A stretch of DNA of 64,000 nt. Origin: Dipteris shenzhenensis. Its lineage: Eukaryota > Polypodiophyta > Polypodiopsida > Gleicheniales. Below the pieces are notes generated by a model that had not been told where the DNA came from, did no database searches, and saw nothing but the letters and a program-made list of their open reading frames with translations. A program made the position numbers and the translations under genes. Below, in pieces: positions 1 to 12,640 of the stretch. The stretch's first letter is position 1; every line of letters begins with the position of its first letter. The DNA is taken from assembly GCA_047967505.1 (NCBI GenBank), contig CM106541.1. One strand, given 5' to 3'.

Positions 1-1430
1 TTGAGGACCGTAATGTCAGACCGAATATCTAGATATATCTATATGTCTCTATATATCCAATATTATAGATGAAGTGATCGAATTGATGTTGTACAAAGCT
101 TCAAAGTGATCGAAGTGATCCAATAGTATAAATATTTCCAAAGTGATCGAAATGATATTGTAGAAAGATCGCTGAAATTGCATGCTCTTCAATACTTACC
201 AGTCAAGGAATAACGAAGGAACATAGATGGAAAGCCACGATAGCACAACGACATTTCTTCAGCCTATTGTCCTGCAAAAGATGAATCCATTTTGCAATGG
301 GTCCCTTGGCAACCTAAGATTGTCATACATGAGATTGAGTCAATGTGAGAAAGCTGCAAGTGAGACTCCTTCCTTCTCTCCCACTCTCTTCACACTCTAT
401 GGATCAGTGTGCCCTTGGTGAGAAGAGATTGTACTTTGAGAAACCTTGCATCGACAGGCCGTTTAGGGTATTTCCCACCTTGTGTTGGCAGTGAGAAAGC
501 CCTTTGAATGACTATATTGTCGAAAATAATGTTGAGTGGACTCTGCATTATAGTGATTGTACCGTACTTGCCAACCTTTGCATTGCTGGAGTAGTAAGAA
601 TGGAGAAAGTCCTTGATTTATGTGGTCAGGCTAGGACTGTCCTCCAAGGATTTGAGGCTCTCATGCAAACTGCCTAGACCCCGTTGCTCTAAGTAAGATG
701 TTGCTTCCTAGGAAAGAGCATAACTCGATGTGGGTGGCCAGACAAGTTCCAGTGATTGGGTCCTGTCAATCGTTGTGTAGGCTAGTCAATTGGAGGAGGT
801 ATTTAGTGTTCCATAACATCGACCCCCAAGATTGTTATTTGGAAGATGGATCGATTACAGGAGGAACTATGGGAAGGCCTTCAGCATAATAAGGACCACC
901 AATTTGCAAAGTATGTTGCTGAAGGCTCCCACTACGATCTATGTTGTGCCCCTATCTTGAAAGCCTTGTATGAATATAAAGTTCTTCAGCGATGGCACAC
1001 TTGCTCTCTTGGAGCTTCGGCTACTCTATTTTTTTGTTTTCACCTGTCTTTTTTTGGTTTTGCTTCAATCTCAAAACCACTTTTTCATTCTTATTGAAAC
1101 CAATTCAAAATGTATGAGTAAATCTTGGATATATATTACTCGGTTCTTTTTAGGGACAGATTGCCCCTCTAATATAGGATAAGTGGTCGCCAGCCCGGTG
1201 ATTAGTTGCACACTAGGATATCAATTGTCACCAACACAGTGGTTTGCTTCTATTATTACAATATGTATATGAATGCCATACAATTCATTCATTTAGGATT
1301 TAGGATTCATTTACAATTCATTCATTTAGGAGTTCACATAGATTCTTGTGACATCACCCCATGTATTTGTGATTCTTTTTATAACTTGCATGTATGGAAT
1401 GCAACAAATTTTAGGAGAGCACGGCGGTAG
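1..1430. repeat. Dispersed repeat, copy 1 (partner at 21261-21990)
   Basis: Positions 1-340 match 21264-21604 closely, including the stretch on a tiny tatata run and the 'aaagtgatcgaagtgatcc' words. Positions 786-1040 match 21604-21850, and 1270-1400 match 21857-21975. Copy 1 therefore has about 445 extra bases (345-785) that copy 2 lacks. Short open frames exist in both copies (for example 227-421 and 21494-21778), but they are interrupted differently and resemble no family I know. I read this as an old non-coding or decayed transposable-element portion. Seen directly: the paired similarity. Inferred: transposable-element origin. Confidence 0.75.
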
Positions 1431-1730
1431 TATAGGATAAGTGGTCGTCAGCACGATGGTTGGTTGCACACTAGGATATTAACTGCCACCAATGTAGTGG
1501 TTTGCTTCTATTATTACAAGATGAATGGTGTACAATTCATTCATTTAGGATTTGTGGATTAGTTATGGGATTTAATAAAACCATCGCAGTGGTTGTTTGG
1601 GATATACTAAAAACAAGAGTGGGATTTAATGTTTGGGATATACAAAAACAAGCACGGTGGTTAGTTTGGGATTTACTAAAAGAAGCATATCTCAAATACA
1701 TTTTCCATTTTCTTCATGTTTAGCCTTGCC
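1427..1730. repeat. Repeat family with 'gtggtttgcttctattatta' core
   Basis: This roughly 90-300 base unit recurs at 1175-1263 (partial), 1429-1700, 20711-20925 (rearranged and doubled) and 23050-23335. The core words are a 'tataggataagtggtc' start, a 'gtggtttgcttctattatta' middle and a 'catttaggatttgtggatta' end. At 1427 and 23050 it is followed directly by transposase-like coding remnants on the minus strand. It may therefore be the end region of that element, although I could not define terminal inverted repeats. Confidence 0.65.
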
Positions 1731-1732
1731 AT

Positions 1733-2925
1733 GACTAGACCCAAAGAAATTCCACATCATGTCTAGACCGGTGAGGGATTTGAACCGTGAGACAAATAGA
1801 ATCCATGGGCAGATTTAAATTGAGAGGCAACACCATCTGACCACACCCAATGTTATTTTATATTTTTTGCATGAGGATTTTCTTTTGTTAGACATTTCCA
1901 ATGCAGTAGAAAAGCATGCTCATGTTCCCTAAGTTTTGAAATGTAGAAATGGTATGTGTGTTGCACTAACCTAGACTCTTATGAGTTAGCAAAACAAGGA
2001 GATTAGGATCAGTCGTAGAAGAATCAAGTAAATGATTGTACGTGATATCCACAATAATTGTTATCTTCTTGTTGTACCAGTGAGCACTTTATATCTCATC
2101 TTCTTCTTGAAATGAATAATTTTCAATGAAATCTATGACAGAGAAGATAATGTCATGAGAAAAACTGGTAAGGCACGTCCTAAACTGCTTTATCCTAGTA
2201 GAGTCCTAGTAGCTAACCGTGAAATTGTGAAGCACATATTTTGGGATGGATTGAACCATGTGACCTATAAGCTTCCTCGGCTGAATGCTCTTATATGATA
2301 GTAGCCATCTCTTTTTATTAGATCCTTCAACATTGAAATTTTCAAATCTCCTCCATTTTAGAGCAACATGGTTGTCTTCCCTCATTTCATTTGGACATAC
2401 ATGAAATGTCTTCTTCTTTAGCTTTAGACTGCAATGCTTGCATGTGCCATGAATGCATTCAATGCAGTGCCACTCACACTATGCCTTTGGGAAAACCGCT
2501 AGCTCCCACAAGCACCTTAGGCTACAAAACCTGGTCTCCCTTGCAACGCATGATGAGGATTCAAGTGGCCTATAGACCACACATTCATCTGGGAGACATG
2601 GGTATCGATCTCCATGGAGCAATGCTCTAACACGTCCAGATCTCAAGTCATTCATAGCTTGCCGGGCTAGGTCAAAGTCTATGTGTGTCTTGCAACAACA
2701 AACATTCATTTCTTTGAGTTTCCTGACATACCATGGCTTACAATGCTCAAAGCTCCTTTGACCAATTGAAATGTTAGGATTCTGATCCATAAACTTGAGA
2801 GACAACTCCATCTGTTGAACCAACATGTGAGAACAATAGTACAGTGAGCCCCCTTTTAAATGGAACAACAGTACAATGAGCCGCCCTTTTGCACTACTAA
2901 AATAATACAAAACACTACAAAACAT
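1733..2925 (-). pseudogene. Transposase-like pseudogene, copy A (internally deleted)
   Basis: Read on the minus strand, 2925-2479 stays open for 148 codons. It carries an asparagine-proline segment followed by a Cys-rich motif (MNVCCCKTHIDFDLA). After a gap with stops, 1860-1733 encodes a decayed WSDG-A-SQFK motif and a GSSHG-type segment. The order and wording match a family of uncharacterised DDE-like transposon proteins in plants and animals (my recollection of the family, not a search). Copy B at 23400-24905 supplies the missing C-terminal part. Relative to B, copy A lacks about 0.9 kb between 1700 and 1733. Stops and the deletion make this a pseudogene. Confidence 0.5.
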
Positions 2926-2949
2926 AGTACGTTCAAAAACATGGTCTAA

Positions 2950-3780
2950 TTAAACTAATCAACCTACGGGAAAACAAAACAATTTCAACCCTCGGGCTGG
3001 TTTAGTACAGTCACATAAAGTAAATCTAATAATTGAACTAATCAAGCTACTAGCAAAATAAAACAATTTCAACCACCATGCTAGTTTAGGACAGTCATAA
3101 TTTCAACTATCGAGCTGGTTTAAGTTTGAATCACTTGGTTATGGTTTAGGACATAGTCACAATTTCAACCACAGGGTTGGTTTAGGACACATTTAAGACA
3201 GTCACAATTTCAACTACTGGGTTGGTTTAGGACAATCATAATTTCAACCATTGGGTTGGTTTAGCTTGATGGTCTCAACTTCACATATTAGACAATAACA
3301 AGTATATTGCTTTTCATTTCTGAATTTCACAATTAGAAAATAACAATATATTGCTTTTTATTTTTTGAATTTCATAATTTCAATCAGTAACTGTTGTTTG
3401 TCTTGAAATAGCACCGGGCTGTCACATTAAGTCTAAGCCATCGTAGTTTAGAAATTAAGTGGTATATGACCCGAATAGTAGGAAATTAAAATTAACTAAT
3501 TTAAGTACTAAGAAACACAGTAATTTCAACCACCGGGCTGGCCAACAGCTAATGTTTGTTCAACCACGCTAGTTCAAGACAATCACATAACTAATGATTG
3601 AGCTGAACCATTCACGGTTCCATTCACGGTTCGATGATGTTCCAACCACTGGGTTGATTTAGTAAAATAATAATATATTGCTGTTCTATTGTGAAATATA
3701 TTGATGTTAAATTTTGCTCAACCACGTTGGTTCTGGACAACCACATAGCTGGTGTTTGAGCTAAACTAGCCTTAGGAGAG
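2950..3780. repeat. Degenerate short tandem-like repeat (aatttcaaccaccgggctggttta)
   Basis: The words 'aatttcaacc', 'gggctggtttag' and 'gacagtcac' recur about ten times, at 2978, 3067, 3100, 3155, 3205, 3239 and 3520 and, more diverged, near 3640 and 3720. Spacing is irregular, mostly 35-90 bases. No coding frame survives. It looks like an eroded minisatellite, or a repeat made from the same source as the 'accaccgggctgg' words elsewhere. Confidence 0.6.
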
Positions 3781-5190
3781 ACACTGACAACAAGCACAAA
3801 AGTGCTTTGAGTAGAACTTGTGTTGAGTCTTTCTTGCTAAAGCCATAAATGGAGTATGGAAGTTACATGGGCCCTTGATGGGATTACAGTCTCACCAATT
3901 CTTTTAGTACGCATTATTGCCCTTCACCAACACGTACCTCTATTTTGCATTCTTAGTATCAATTTGGATACTAGTTACCCAGCCAACAACATCTTCTGTA
4001 GATTGAATCTTTTCCCCATATTGCTTTAGCTTCTTGGCTATGAGTCGCACTTCACCATTGCTATAGCTCTATCATTTCCATGGCCCACAGCAAAGTAACA
4101 GTTCTTTGTGGTGGTTAGAGAAAAACCTTGGTGAAAGACATATCCTATAGTTAAACAAAACATTTATGAAACACGTCGACCTCTTGACACAATGAAGTGA
4201 ACTTATATACCTTGCTATAAAGTTAAAAGGCCTTCTTGCTTTGAACTATGAAGCATCACCCTCAAACCATAGCCAATGCCTCCTAGGCTTATTTCCCAAT
4301 CCAGTCAAAAATTGATGATGCAACAATGTTGATTAAAGAGGGTATCATGTTGTTTATCATCAGAGATATAAAAATTGTACTCCTTTTTTAGTTCCCCCCC
4401 TTTGCACAAATAGCGTATGTGCACAAGAATTGTGCACTATTGAATGTGCCAATGCATCGACAATACTTCATTTTGTATTTGGAATGAATAGTTTCCCACA
4501 GTTTGAGAGACATTATTTGTATTGGGAGTATTGCCACCATGCCCTAAAATTGTGTGCAATAAAAACTTAAAGTGATGTTGGAATTTCCTACTCAACATTA
4601 ACGGAGATGTTTCTTTATATAGCATATCAATTCTCTTCTTCTTACTTACTTTCTTTCATATTTCTCCATTGTGACATATTTATATATCCTCCATTTGATT
4701 ACAACTCCATCAATGTTGTTCAATTCGTGTGGACAAAAGAGAACCCTGGAAACCCCACAATCATTGCATTACCTGAATGTGCATGATTTTTTATGCGATT
4801 GGCATCCATCACGTTTTGTACATACCATAGATTTCCATAGATATTTAACTAAATTATAAGTGGTCCTCATTGCTTGATAGATTGTTGAACTTGGTGGGAA
4901 ATATATACGAAAGAAATCACAAGCCATATTGTGTAGTGGAGATCTCATCTGGTTAACTTCTATCAATAGCAATTCCGCGCAAACATGATAGAAACAATAG
5001 TAGGTGTTCCTTCCTCACATAATATGGCTTCAACTTTTGAAATGGTTGAATCTCGATGTTAAGTCCATTGTTATAAATGTACTAATTGTACTAGCATCAC
5101 AACTAGTAAGCTCATTGTTATAATTGTACTAACTGTACTAGCAACACAATAAAATTTAATGTGTATAGTGCTACAATGATAAAAATGTTT
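3780..5190. other. AT-rich stretch, no firm gene
   Basis: I see no recognisable gene. On the minus strand, 4140-3850 reads in coding-like pieces (including NCYFAVGHGND) that are interrupted by stops. It could be another decayed transposon protein. The other frames are short and unremarkable. Confidence 0.3.
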
Positions 5191-6850
5191 GTACTTTCTA
5201 AATTATAATGAAGGTTAGATCAATATTGATTCTAACAAATCTAATCATCTATATAATAGTGTTTAGAGTACTATTAATTTTATAACACTATTTAGCATAT
5301 ACTTAGTATGTACTGTGCATAGTACTATACATAGTATGTACAATGCTGCATATTAGATATTATCAAACTTATCTTTACATATAGTACTATTTAGAGTTGT
5401 ACCAATAGTCAATAAATAGTATGTAGTGTGCCTAGTATGTACTTAACAATTACTCATAGCTTAGTTTATGATGACTGTATAGAAAAGTTAGCTGTACAAA
5501 AACTAGCTTTGCCCTAGTAAAACCAACACTCTCAACAAAATCCAACAAGATATAGTACTGAATAATATTGTTTAGAGTACTATTACTACAAAATACATAG
5601 AATGTATTTATCTAACTAATAATTCTAACAAATCTAACTATGCATATAGTACTATTAGAGTAATACTAGTACTAAATACACAGTATGTATTGTGCATAGT
5701 ACATATTTAGCAATTCTTATCTAACTAATTGTTTAGAGTACTATTACTACAAAATACATAGAATGTGCTTATCTAACTATTAACACTAACAAATCTAACT
5801 AATTGTTTAGAGTACTATTACTACAAAATACATAGAATGTACTTATCTAAATATTAACTCTAACAAATCTAACTATGCATATAGTACTGTTATAGTAATA
5901 CTAGTACTGAATACATAGTCTGTACTGTGCATAGTACATACATAGCAATTCTAATTGTACATATAGTACTATAGAGAGTACTATTAATATCAAATACATA
6001 GTATGTGATATGCATTGTATTAGTATGCACTTGTCCAATCTAATTATATATATAGAATTGTTTAGAGTACTATTAGTACTACATAATATGTACTTATCTA
6101 ACTATTAATTATAACAAATGTAACTATGTGAATAATGCTATTTAGAGTACTATTAGGGCCTATGCACATGGGCTCCAAAATTTAGTACTGGTTATGCTTG
6201 AATATGTTTCTACTGATGCGAGTCTCCTATGGCACTAGTGTTTGAATTGGCACCTCCATTCTAGAGGGTGGCAACTCCATTCTAGAGGGTGCAAAGTTGA
6301 GACTAGAGCTCCATTTTGCCTCCACCTAATGGTAACCTACCATTTGGCTATGATTTCAACTGCCAGTGTGTTCAATGTTTCTCTAGCTCACAAGCTCCGT
6401 TGTCCCCATAGTATGTACTTACCCAGCTATTAATTCTAACAAATCTAGCTATGTATATAGCATTGTTTAGAGTACCATTAATAAAAAATACATAGTATGT
6501 ATTGTGCATAGTATGTAATTCTTTAATCTAGTTGTATATATGGTATGTGCTTTTCTAATCTAGCTGTACATATATATTATGGTATTAGAGTAGTATTATT
6601 GGTGAATACATAGTATCTCCTTATAAATTCAGTACTGTAGAGAGTATTATTATTTCACTGAATACATAATATGTATGGTACATAGTATGTACTTATCAAA
6701 TGTAACTATTACAATGCCGTTAGTACTCAATACATACTATATACTTATCTAATTAGTAATTCTAAAAAATGTAACTATGTTTGAAGTACTATCTAGAGTA
6801 CTACTAGTACTCAATATATAATATGTAATGTGCATAATATATACTCAACA
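5190..6850. repeat. Satellite-like degenerate repeat built on 'agtactatta' and 'catagtatgta'
   Basis: The words 'tagagtactatta', 'acatagtatgta', 'gtgcatagta', 'cttatctaac' and 'tctaacaaatctaac' recur in similar order every 100-140 bases across about 1.6 kb. A block at 6170-6410 without these words interrupts the array. The sequence is strongly AT-rich with no open frame. The constant word order implies an old tandem array that has decayed. Confidence 0.65.
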
Positions 6851-7980
6851 TATAAAAAATAGTTTACTCAAGAAGAGAACACACCTCATCCACCTCTAGC
6901 AAATGCAAGGATATTTTTTGTATTAGCATACTCCAATCCTCATTTGACATATGTCCTTCTTGTTTGGACAGACTCGAGGGCTTTGATTCTAAAAGTGAAC
7001 TACGCACTGCTCAACCATAGGACTCAAGCAATCACTTTTGCATTTACATCCTCCAAAAGACCATAAAAATGTTTCATCATGTAAATCCACCCTATGCATT
7101 TTCACATTGCAAGGGTGAATGCATAGAGCCTTGGCAATATTTGAATCACTGTGTGCCAATTCTCTAGTTGCATCCTCAATAGTTGCAATCATGGGACATG
7201 TATTGACCCCTTTACACCCAATTTATCTCCAATATGAGCTCCCTCTAAATGGCTTAAAATCCTTTTAACTTTTGGGCAATGGTTGTTGATACATCATCAT
7301 GGCATAATTTTGCAACACCATCACTTCTTCCATTTGTGGATGGCATATGAATCTTTTCATGATCTTAGTCTTTTTTTCTACATTGAGAAGATGTGCCTTA
7401 TTTAAAAAATATTTTACCATCTCCAATGAGTATCTCCATATGAAACATCAGAGTATTGCTCTCCAATCATGAACTCTCCCTCTCCTCGTATCAAATTCAT
7501 TGATCTATCTTCAACATGCTCCACCACAACATTTGTGTCATGTTTGGAGTGTCATTGCTTTGAGCATTGTTAGACCTTGTTGTGAGTAGAAGCTATCAAG
7601 GCAAATTAGGAGAGCTTAGCCCAGCTCTATTATGCATCACCATCAAAAAATCCATGACTCAAAGAGCTTCAGACCCAAAAATCTCTATCATACCAAAGTG
7701 AATGCAATCTGCTCAATACAGAAATCCATGCATCCTTGATGACTTTGAAAATATGAAGAGAGATATGCATGTATCTCCTGAAAGGAATTGTTACATGAAT
7801 ACTTTGAGATGTTTCACTAGTAAGTATGTGCATTTATCTTTGCCTGCTGGAAAGTCCAAATCCCGCAGTCAGTCCCATGGCAAAAAGGATATTGAATGCT
7901 TTTAGGGTCATGGAATAGATCAGCAAATAGAGTGCCATCCTAACAACTACCAACATCATCTCTACACGCACCCCTGACAA
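6850..7980. other. Unassigned region with coding-like minus-strand frames
   Basis: On the minus strand, 7192-6989 is open for 67 codons (containing HSDSNIAKALCIHPCNV and a Cys-rich GGCKCKSDCLSP). Upstream sequence to about 7560 is also coding-like but carries stops and frame changes. I do not recognise the family. Short plus-strand frames (7702-7905) look random. A decayed transposon gene is the simplest reading. Confidence 0.25.
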
Positions 7981-7994
7981 CCACCACGAGCTTT

Positions 7995-8485
7995 AGGCCA
8001 TCAAGAGAAATGGGTGCACCCATGAGAAGCAATACAAGACCATCACACTTTCAGAAATGGGTTAAGAAGTACAGTGGATCAGGTGATCCTTATGATCACT
8101 TAGCAACCTTTAGACAAATTGTTAGGGTGGAAGAAGTCATGGACCTTCATGTCCTAAAAGAAGTATTTGGGATCACATTAGAAGGAAAGGCGTTGTCTTG
8201 GTTTTAAGCCCTAGACACAAGCTCCTATAGTGATTTTGAAACCCTCGAGAAAGATTTTATTGGAGCATTTACAAAGATTGAATCAAACAAAACATTAGCT
8301 CCCTAATAACGAGCTTCAAGCAAGACAAAAAGGAATCTGTGAGATATTGTGCAAATAGGCTCACATAGCCTGATGTCCAGAGAAGGAGCTTCCGACACAA
8401 GAAAAGTCTGTCTCAATCTTCTTAGAGGGATTAAGAGATAAGACCCTTAATGCGGATCTCTATGCAAAAAAGCATGTAGGGGGAA
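7995..8485 (+). pseudogene. Ty3/gypsy gag remnant
   Basis: The plus-strand frame at 8010-8207 contains the capsid-type words KYSGSGDPYDHLATFR and TLEGKALSWF, typical of plant gypsy gag. After a TAA the same frame continues with a segment on 'FETLEKDFIGAF'. A shifted frame then gives FLEGLRDKTLNADLYAKKH near 8415-8485. Stops and frame changes make it non-functional. The RT remnant at 10940-11190 has the same orientation and a suitable distance, so both may come from one decayed element. Confidence 0.75.
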
Positions 8486-8934
8486 AATATGGAGAAAAAT
8501 AAGAATGGGTTAAAATTTCCTCTCATTTTTCGTAATTGTGATAAATTCTCAATTTTGTACATTAAAATACTTGGGCATTTGAACCCACCCGTGATGTTAA
8601 TGTGATTGGAGGTGAATCCCCATGGGATCTCTTGACAGTTTTTACACAATCCAAGTGAGGGTAGCAGTCCGCCCATCACAATGGATTGGCTCGGACTACT
8701 GGCCTAGATAAGATCACATCACTTGTAGGAAATAAAACCTTGATGTTACCTTATAATGGAACCCACAGTCCTATACCATCTTTGTGGGTATAAACGGGTC
8801 CTTGGAGTATTGTTAAAGTAAAAGGAAGTGTCAGATCTCTCCAACCTGTCGAAGGAAGATACAAATTTTTCAGTACTGGGCCAAAAAGGATCCAGTAGTA
8901 AGGGTATAAGAGTATTAAGGGTCATGAAGAGGTT

Positions 8935-8938
<4 letters not shown>

Positions 8939-8992
<54 letters not shown>
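8939..8992. repeat. (GA)n microsatellite
   Basis: Uninterrupted GA dinucleotides, about 27 units. The open frames that run through it on both strands (poly Arg-Glu or Leu-Ser) are artefacts of the repeat. Confidence 0.98.
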
Positions 8993-8993
<1 letters not shown>

Positions 8994-9013
8994 ACAAAAT
9001 TAAGCACTAGAGC

Positions 9014-9330
9014 ATGCTTGGTGCTACTACTTTGGTGGACAGGTCCACAAAATTTGGGAGCATCAGTATCTTCAATGAATTGTGGTCTCATCATAATTTG
9101 CTTACATGGAGTACAATGATCTTGGGGTATGTTGAACAAGAACAAATCGAGGAAGCTTTTGGGTTTTATGTGCAAATGCAAGAGCAAGGTCTCTCGCCAA
9201 GTAGCGTTACCTTTGCTCACATCTTGAAAGCATGTGGCAATGCATCAAGTTTGGAAATAAAAAAGGAGGTCCATTCTCAAATTAGCAGGGTTGATTTTGA
9301 GATCCCATGTTCAGACGCAATAGAGTGGGT
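9014..9330 (+). pseudogene. PPR protein fragment (P-L-S type)
   Basis: The plus-strand frame from the ATG at 9014 contains one well preserved pentatricopeptide repeat. It runs through NLLTWSTMILGYVEQEQ, then EEAFGFYVQMQEQGLSPSS, then VTFAHILKACG, and continues into the next repeat (KEVHSQISR). PPR proteins bind organelle RNA. Complete P-L-S proteins have many repeats and often E/DYW ends; here only about two are left. A GA array lies just upstream, and an (AC)n array replaces the rest downstream. It is a gene fragment, not a working gene. Confidence 0.75.
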
Positions 9331-9345
9331 CTATAACCCATCACA

Positions 9346-9403
<58 letters not shown>
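9346..9403. repeat. (AC)n microsatellite
   Basis: About 29 AC units that end the open frame of the PPR fragment. Just downstream, a short duplicated phrase 'ttgaccatgcca' occurs twice (9412 and 9438). Confidence 0.98.
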
Positions 9404-9404
<1 letters not shown>

Positions 9405-9407
<3 letters not shown>

Positions 9408-10885
9408 GAGGTTGATCATGCCAGTCCTATGTAGAGGTTGACCATGCCAGCCTAGATACGACAAAATTAGAGTCTTGGTTAATGTACAACATTCAATGTA
9501 TGAGGTTGGCATTTTTAAAGAGATCCTTTCAAAATTCAAGCCAAGCATATTATTCTCAAAACAAAATTACTCTTTAGGAACTTGGCAAAAAAGAATACTT
9601 TTTGAAACACCCTTCCATGCTTACACCCCTAAGTGTATTCTTGAGTAATTAAGTTCTACTATTACATGGTCAGCCATTTTTTGGCTTGCAATGCATGTAG
9701 TTACATTTCTATTCATGTTGTGTGCCCAACTTTTGAGTGTGGGCACCCTTTTCTTGTCGATCTCTTTGGAAAGGGGTAGTTCTCTTGGCAATTCATGCAT
9801 TTTTTTAGCAAATATAAATTGTTAGTATCTTTAAAATATAAAGGACATTACATGTCAAACCATGGCCTTGAATGTCTAAAGATTATTCGTCATTAGCTCT
9901 TAAGAACTACATGCTATTATAAGCTCAATTTTTAACATAGTTGTAAATGTGATATATTTGGGCCAGTTGGAATTCTCTTAGTGATTTGGAATATTGTTTG
10001 CCGTAGAGGCTTGAAAAATTCACTCCTTAAGTTTAATTTTCTTGTATTGATTATGTTGATTATAAAAGGCAACCCAAAACATAACACCTATATGAATGTG
10101 ATTGTAATGTTTGAAAAGGTTTTCGACCCTCTAGAATAGACCATCTAGTATGCTTATGTTTGTCAAGAATAACTCTCATAGCATACCCTCTTTAACAACA
10201 TTACTTTTTGCTAAACCTTGATTGAATTTGATTTTGAATGAAGATGATTTGAATAGAATTTCATGAATCTTGTATTATATCTACTTGGTATAAGTCTCTA
10301 CATGCTATCAAGTATAGGTCCCCAAAGTAATTCTCATGATTGTGTTTGGTTGCAAGCATCTTTGATCATAATGTTGTTTCCAACCAAGAGGTTTTCATGA
10401 AATACCACAAGTCATACTTGAGACTATAATTGAGTCAATGTGGCTAATGCTCCCTTCTCCCTTCTTCACTCAGAGTTGATGGTGGCAAACTACTTGTCCT
10501 TCTCACTCCCCTCCATTAAGGATTTGTCTTCTTTGATGATTTTCCAAATTCTTCTTGTCTAAGATTTGATTCTGATGATCAATCTTCTCGTTATTATTGG
10601 TATCTCAATCCAAAAATCATTGCCAATGGGTTCACTTGCACTGCACTGGTTTCTTTAGTGCAAAAATCTTTGCATTCCCCAACATGATTGTCATATGTTA
10701 ATGCCAAATCATGGATCACATGTGGTGCTTTGTTCATCCTATGGGCCTTCATTTCATGCTTGGTGTGAGGCAATTACTATTTCTAGATGATGGTCGAGGT
10801 GCTAGCTCTTAGTGGAGCAATGCAAAATGATGTGTAGTGAAAACATAGCATGGGTAAAGGGGCAAAACACACAACTCAAAAAGTT
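9405..10885. other. Intergenic, nothing recognised
   Basis: Ordinary AT-rich sequence. I saw no open frame above background, no motif and no repeat partner inside the window. Confidence 0.5.
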
Positions 10886-10888
10886 AAT

Positions 10889-10891
<3 letters not shown>

Positions 10892-10938
<47 letters not shown>
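10892..10938. repeat. (GA)n microsatellite
   Basis: About 22 GA units with one 'ata' interruption near the end. It borders the gypsy RT remnant that follows. Confidence 0.97.
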
Positions 10939-10939
<1 letters not shown>

Positions 10940-10942
<3 letters not shown>

Positions 10943-11190
10943 GGACATTTAGGCTCTATGTTGATTATTGGACTTAAATAAGTTAATTATAAAAATAAGT
11001 TGTGAAATATTTTACCAAGATAGATCTAAGATTAGGATATCATCAAATTTGAATCAAGGGAAAGATTTTCTTAAAACTTTAGAGCCAAGTATGGGCACCA
11101 CACACTTTTATTCATGCCCTCTGCATTGACTAATGCTCAAGCAACTTTCCAATAGATGATGAATAGTTTATTTGTAGAAAAGTAGAGATA
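10940..11190 (+). pseudogene. Ty3/gypsy reverse transcriptase remnant
   Basis: On the plus strand, pieces read FRLYVDY (RT block before the catalytic site), then YFTKIDLRLGYHQI, then FRAKYGHHTLLFMP, then ALTNAQATFQ followed by a stop and MMNSLF. These are consecutive conserved RT blocks of Ty3/gypsy. About 15 expected residues between the first and second pieces are deleted, and several stops interrupt the frame. The catalytic Y-x-D-D block is not present before the similarity is lost. Confidence 0.75.
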
Positions 11191-11749
11191 GAGAGTTTAG
11201 AACACAAAAACTTCACACACTCAACTTCTGTAAATACTTAGAGATCACAAAGTGAATTGAATTGTGATTTATTATAGTAGCAAACCAAGACCAAAATAGT
11301 AAACCAAGAACAAAATGTCACCATAGTATTTGAAAGTGAAAAGAAACCTCTTCTACATCTCTACATGCAAAACTGAAGGTGCAAAATGTATATGCCAAGC
11401 AGCTTGTGACATGACAATTATAACTAGCATATGGCAATAGCCAAAGGTGAGTGGAAACCATCCCATAATTTTGGTCCTTGTTGATAGCTCAAACATAAAC
11501 CCCAAACTTGCAATTCAGTGCAAGCTAGAACGAAGAAATGCTTTGAACGATGAACAATATAAACCAAGAATCCATACAATTTTTGCATTAGTTCCATAAT
11601 GCAAAGTCTAGAAAGAAAAAACAAGTGGAAGCATCAAGATCTTGTGATTGTGGTGGGCATACTCACCAAAGCTTCAAGAAAGATTGATTACAAGGAGATC
11701 TGACAAGATTGTGGCCACCCCTTTAATGTAGTAAAAAATGATGTGTCAT

Positions 11750-11791
<42 letters not shown>

Positions 11792-12058
11792 GAGAGAGGG
11801 AGAGAGAGAGAGAGAGAGGGGGGGGGGAGGGCAGGGGCAGAGGGAGGGAGTCCACGTGAGGGAATATTGTGCCTCAACAAGGACTCTTGGTGATGGAAGG
11901 TAGGAGGAAGCCTATGCCTATGTGTGAGTATGTGTAAGAGAGAGACATTCCAGTCGTCGCTCTGCAATGTTGCCTACAATAATAATAGCAACAACAAAGT
12001 GAGTGAGAGGGAAGACAACAATTCCTAGCGATGGAATAGGAAGGAGTAAGACTACACC

Positions 12059-12121
<63 letters not shown>

Positions 12122-12640
12122 GCTAATGGACCAAGCAAGAGAAAGACTGCACTCGTGTGTGTGCGTGCGTGCATGCATGTGTGCATGTGTGGTGTGTGTG
12201 TGTGTTTGAGAGAGAGAGAGAGGGGGGGGGAAGCGAGGGATGTAACTACAATTCAAATTTAAAAGTGCAGAGCGGGTGAGTGATACACTCCAAGTATTGG
12301 CTGAGTCTAAGTGCCAATCAACATTATGCTCACTTACAAACAAAGAAAAAATGTGTTATTCAATGGTGCTTCTGTGGCATTGTCCATGGACATGTTTTTT
12401 TGAGTGGGTTAGCGTGCTTCCACCCATATGTGTTTATACTATTTGAATTTAATAAAGTGTTATAAAATATATTTCCAATTGTGTTTATAAGCTACTCTTG
12501 GACAACTGTGTTTATTAACTGGACTCTCTAGTCAAGGCTAGCCACTAGTGATGAGGTGGAGTTCATCTTGGGGTTGGTAGCAACCAATGGAAAGGGTGTA
12601 CCTGCCTAGTTTCTAGAAAAGAGTTTAGGTGGGTATACTT
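11190..12640. repeat. Intergenic region with GA and GT-rich microsatellites
   Basis: GA arrays lie at 11752-11818 (impure) and 12059-12118, followed by a GT/GA compound tract at 12155-12232. Two short G runs are present (11819-11828 and 12222-12230). No gene is recognised. Open frames on the minus strand here are poly Leu-Ser artefacts. Confidence 0.85.

Noticed and set aside
8746-9220. Frames on both strands next to the PPR fragment
   Set aside because: They run through the GA array and overlap the PPR frame out of phase.
11749-12343. Minus-strand frames rich in Ser, Leu, His and Thr
   Set aside because: Products of the GA and GT microsatellites.
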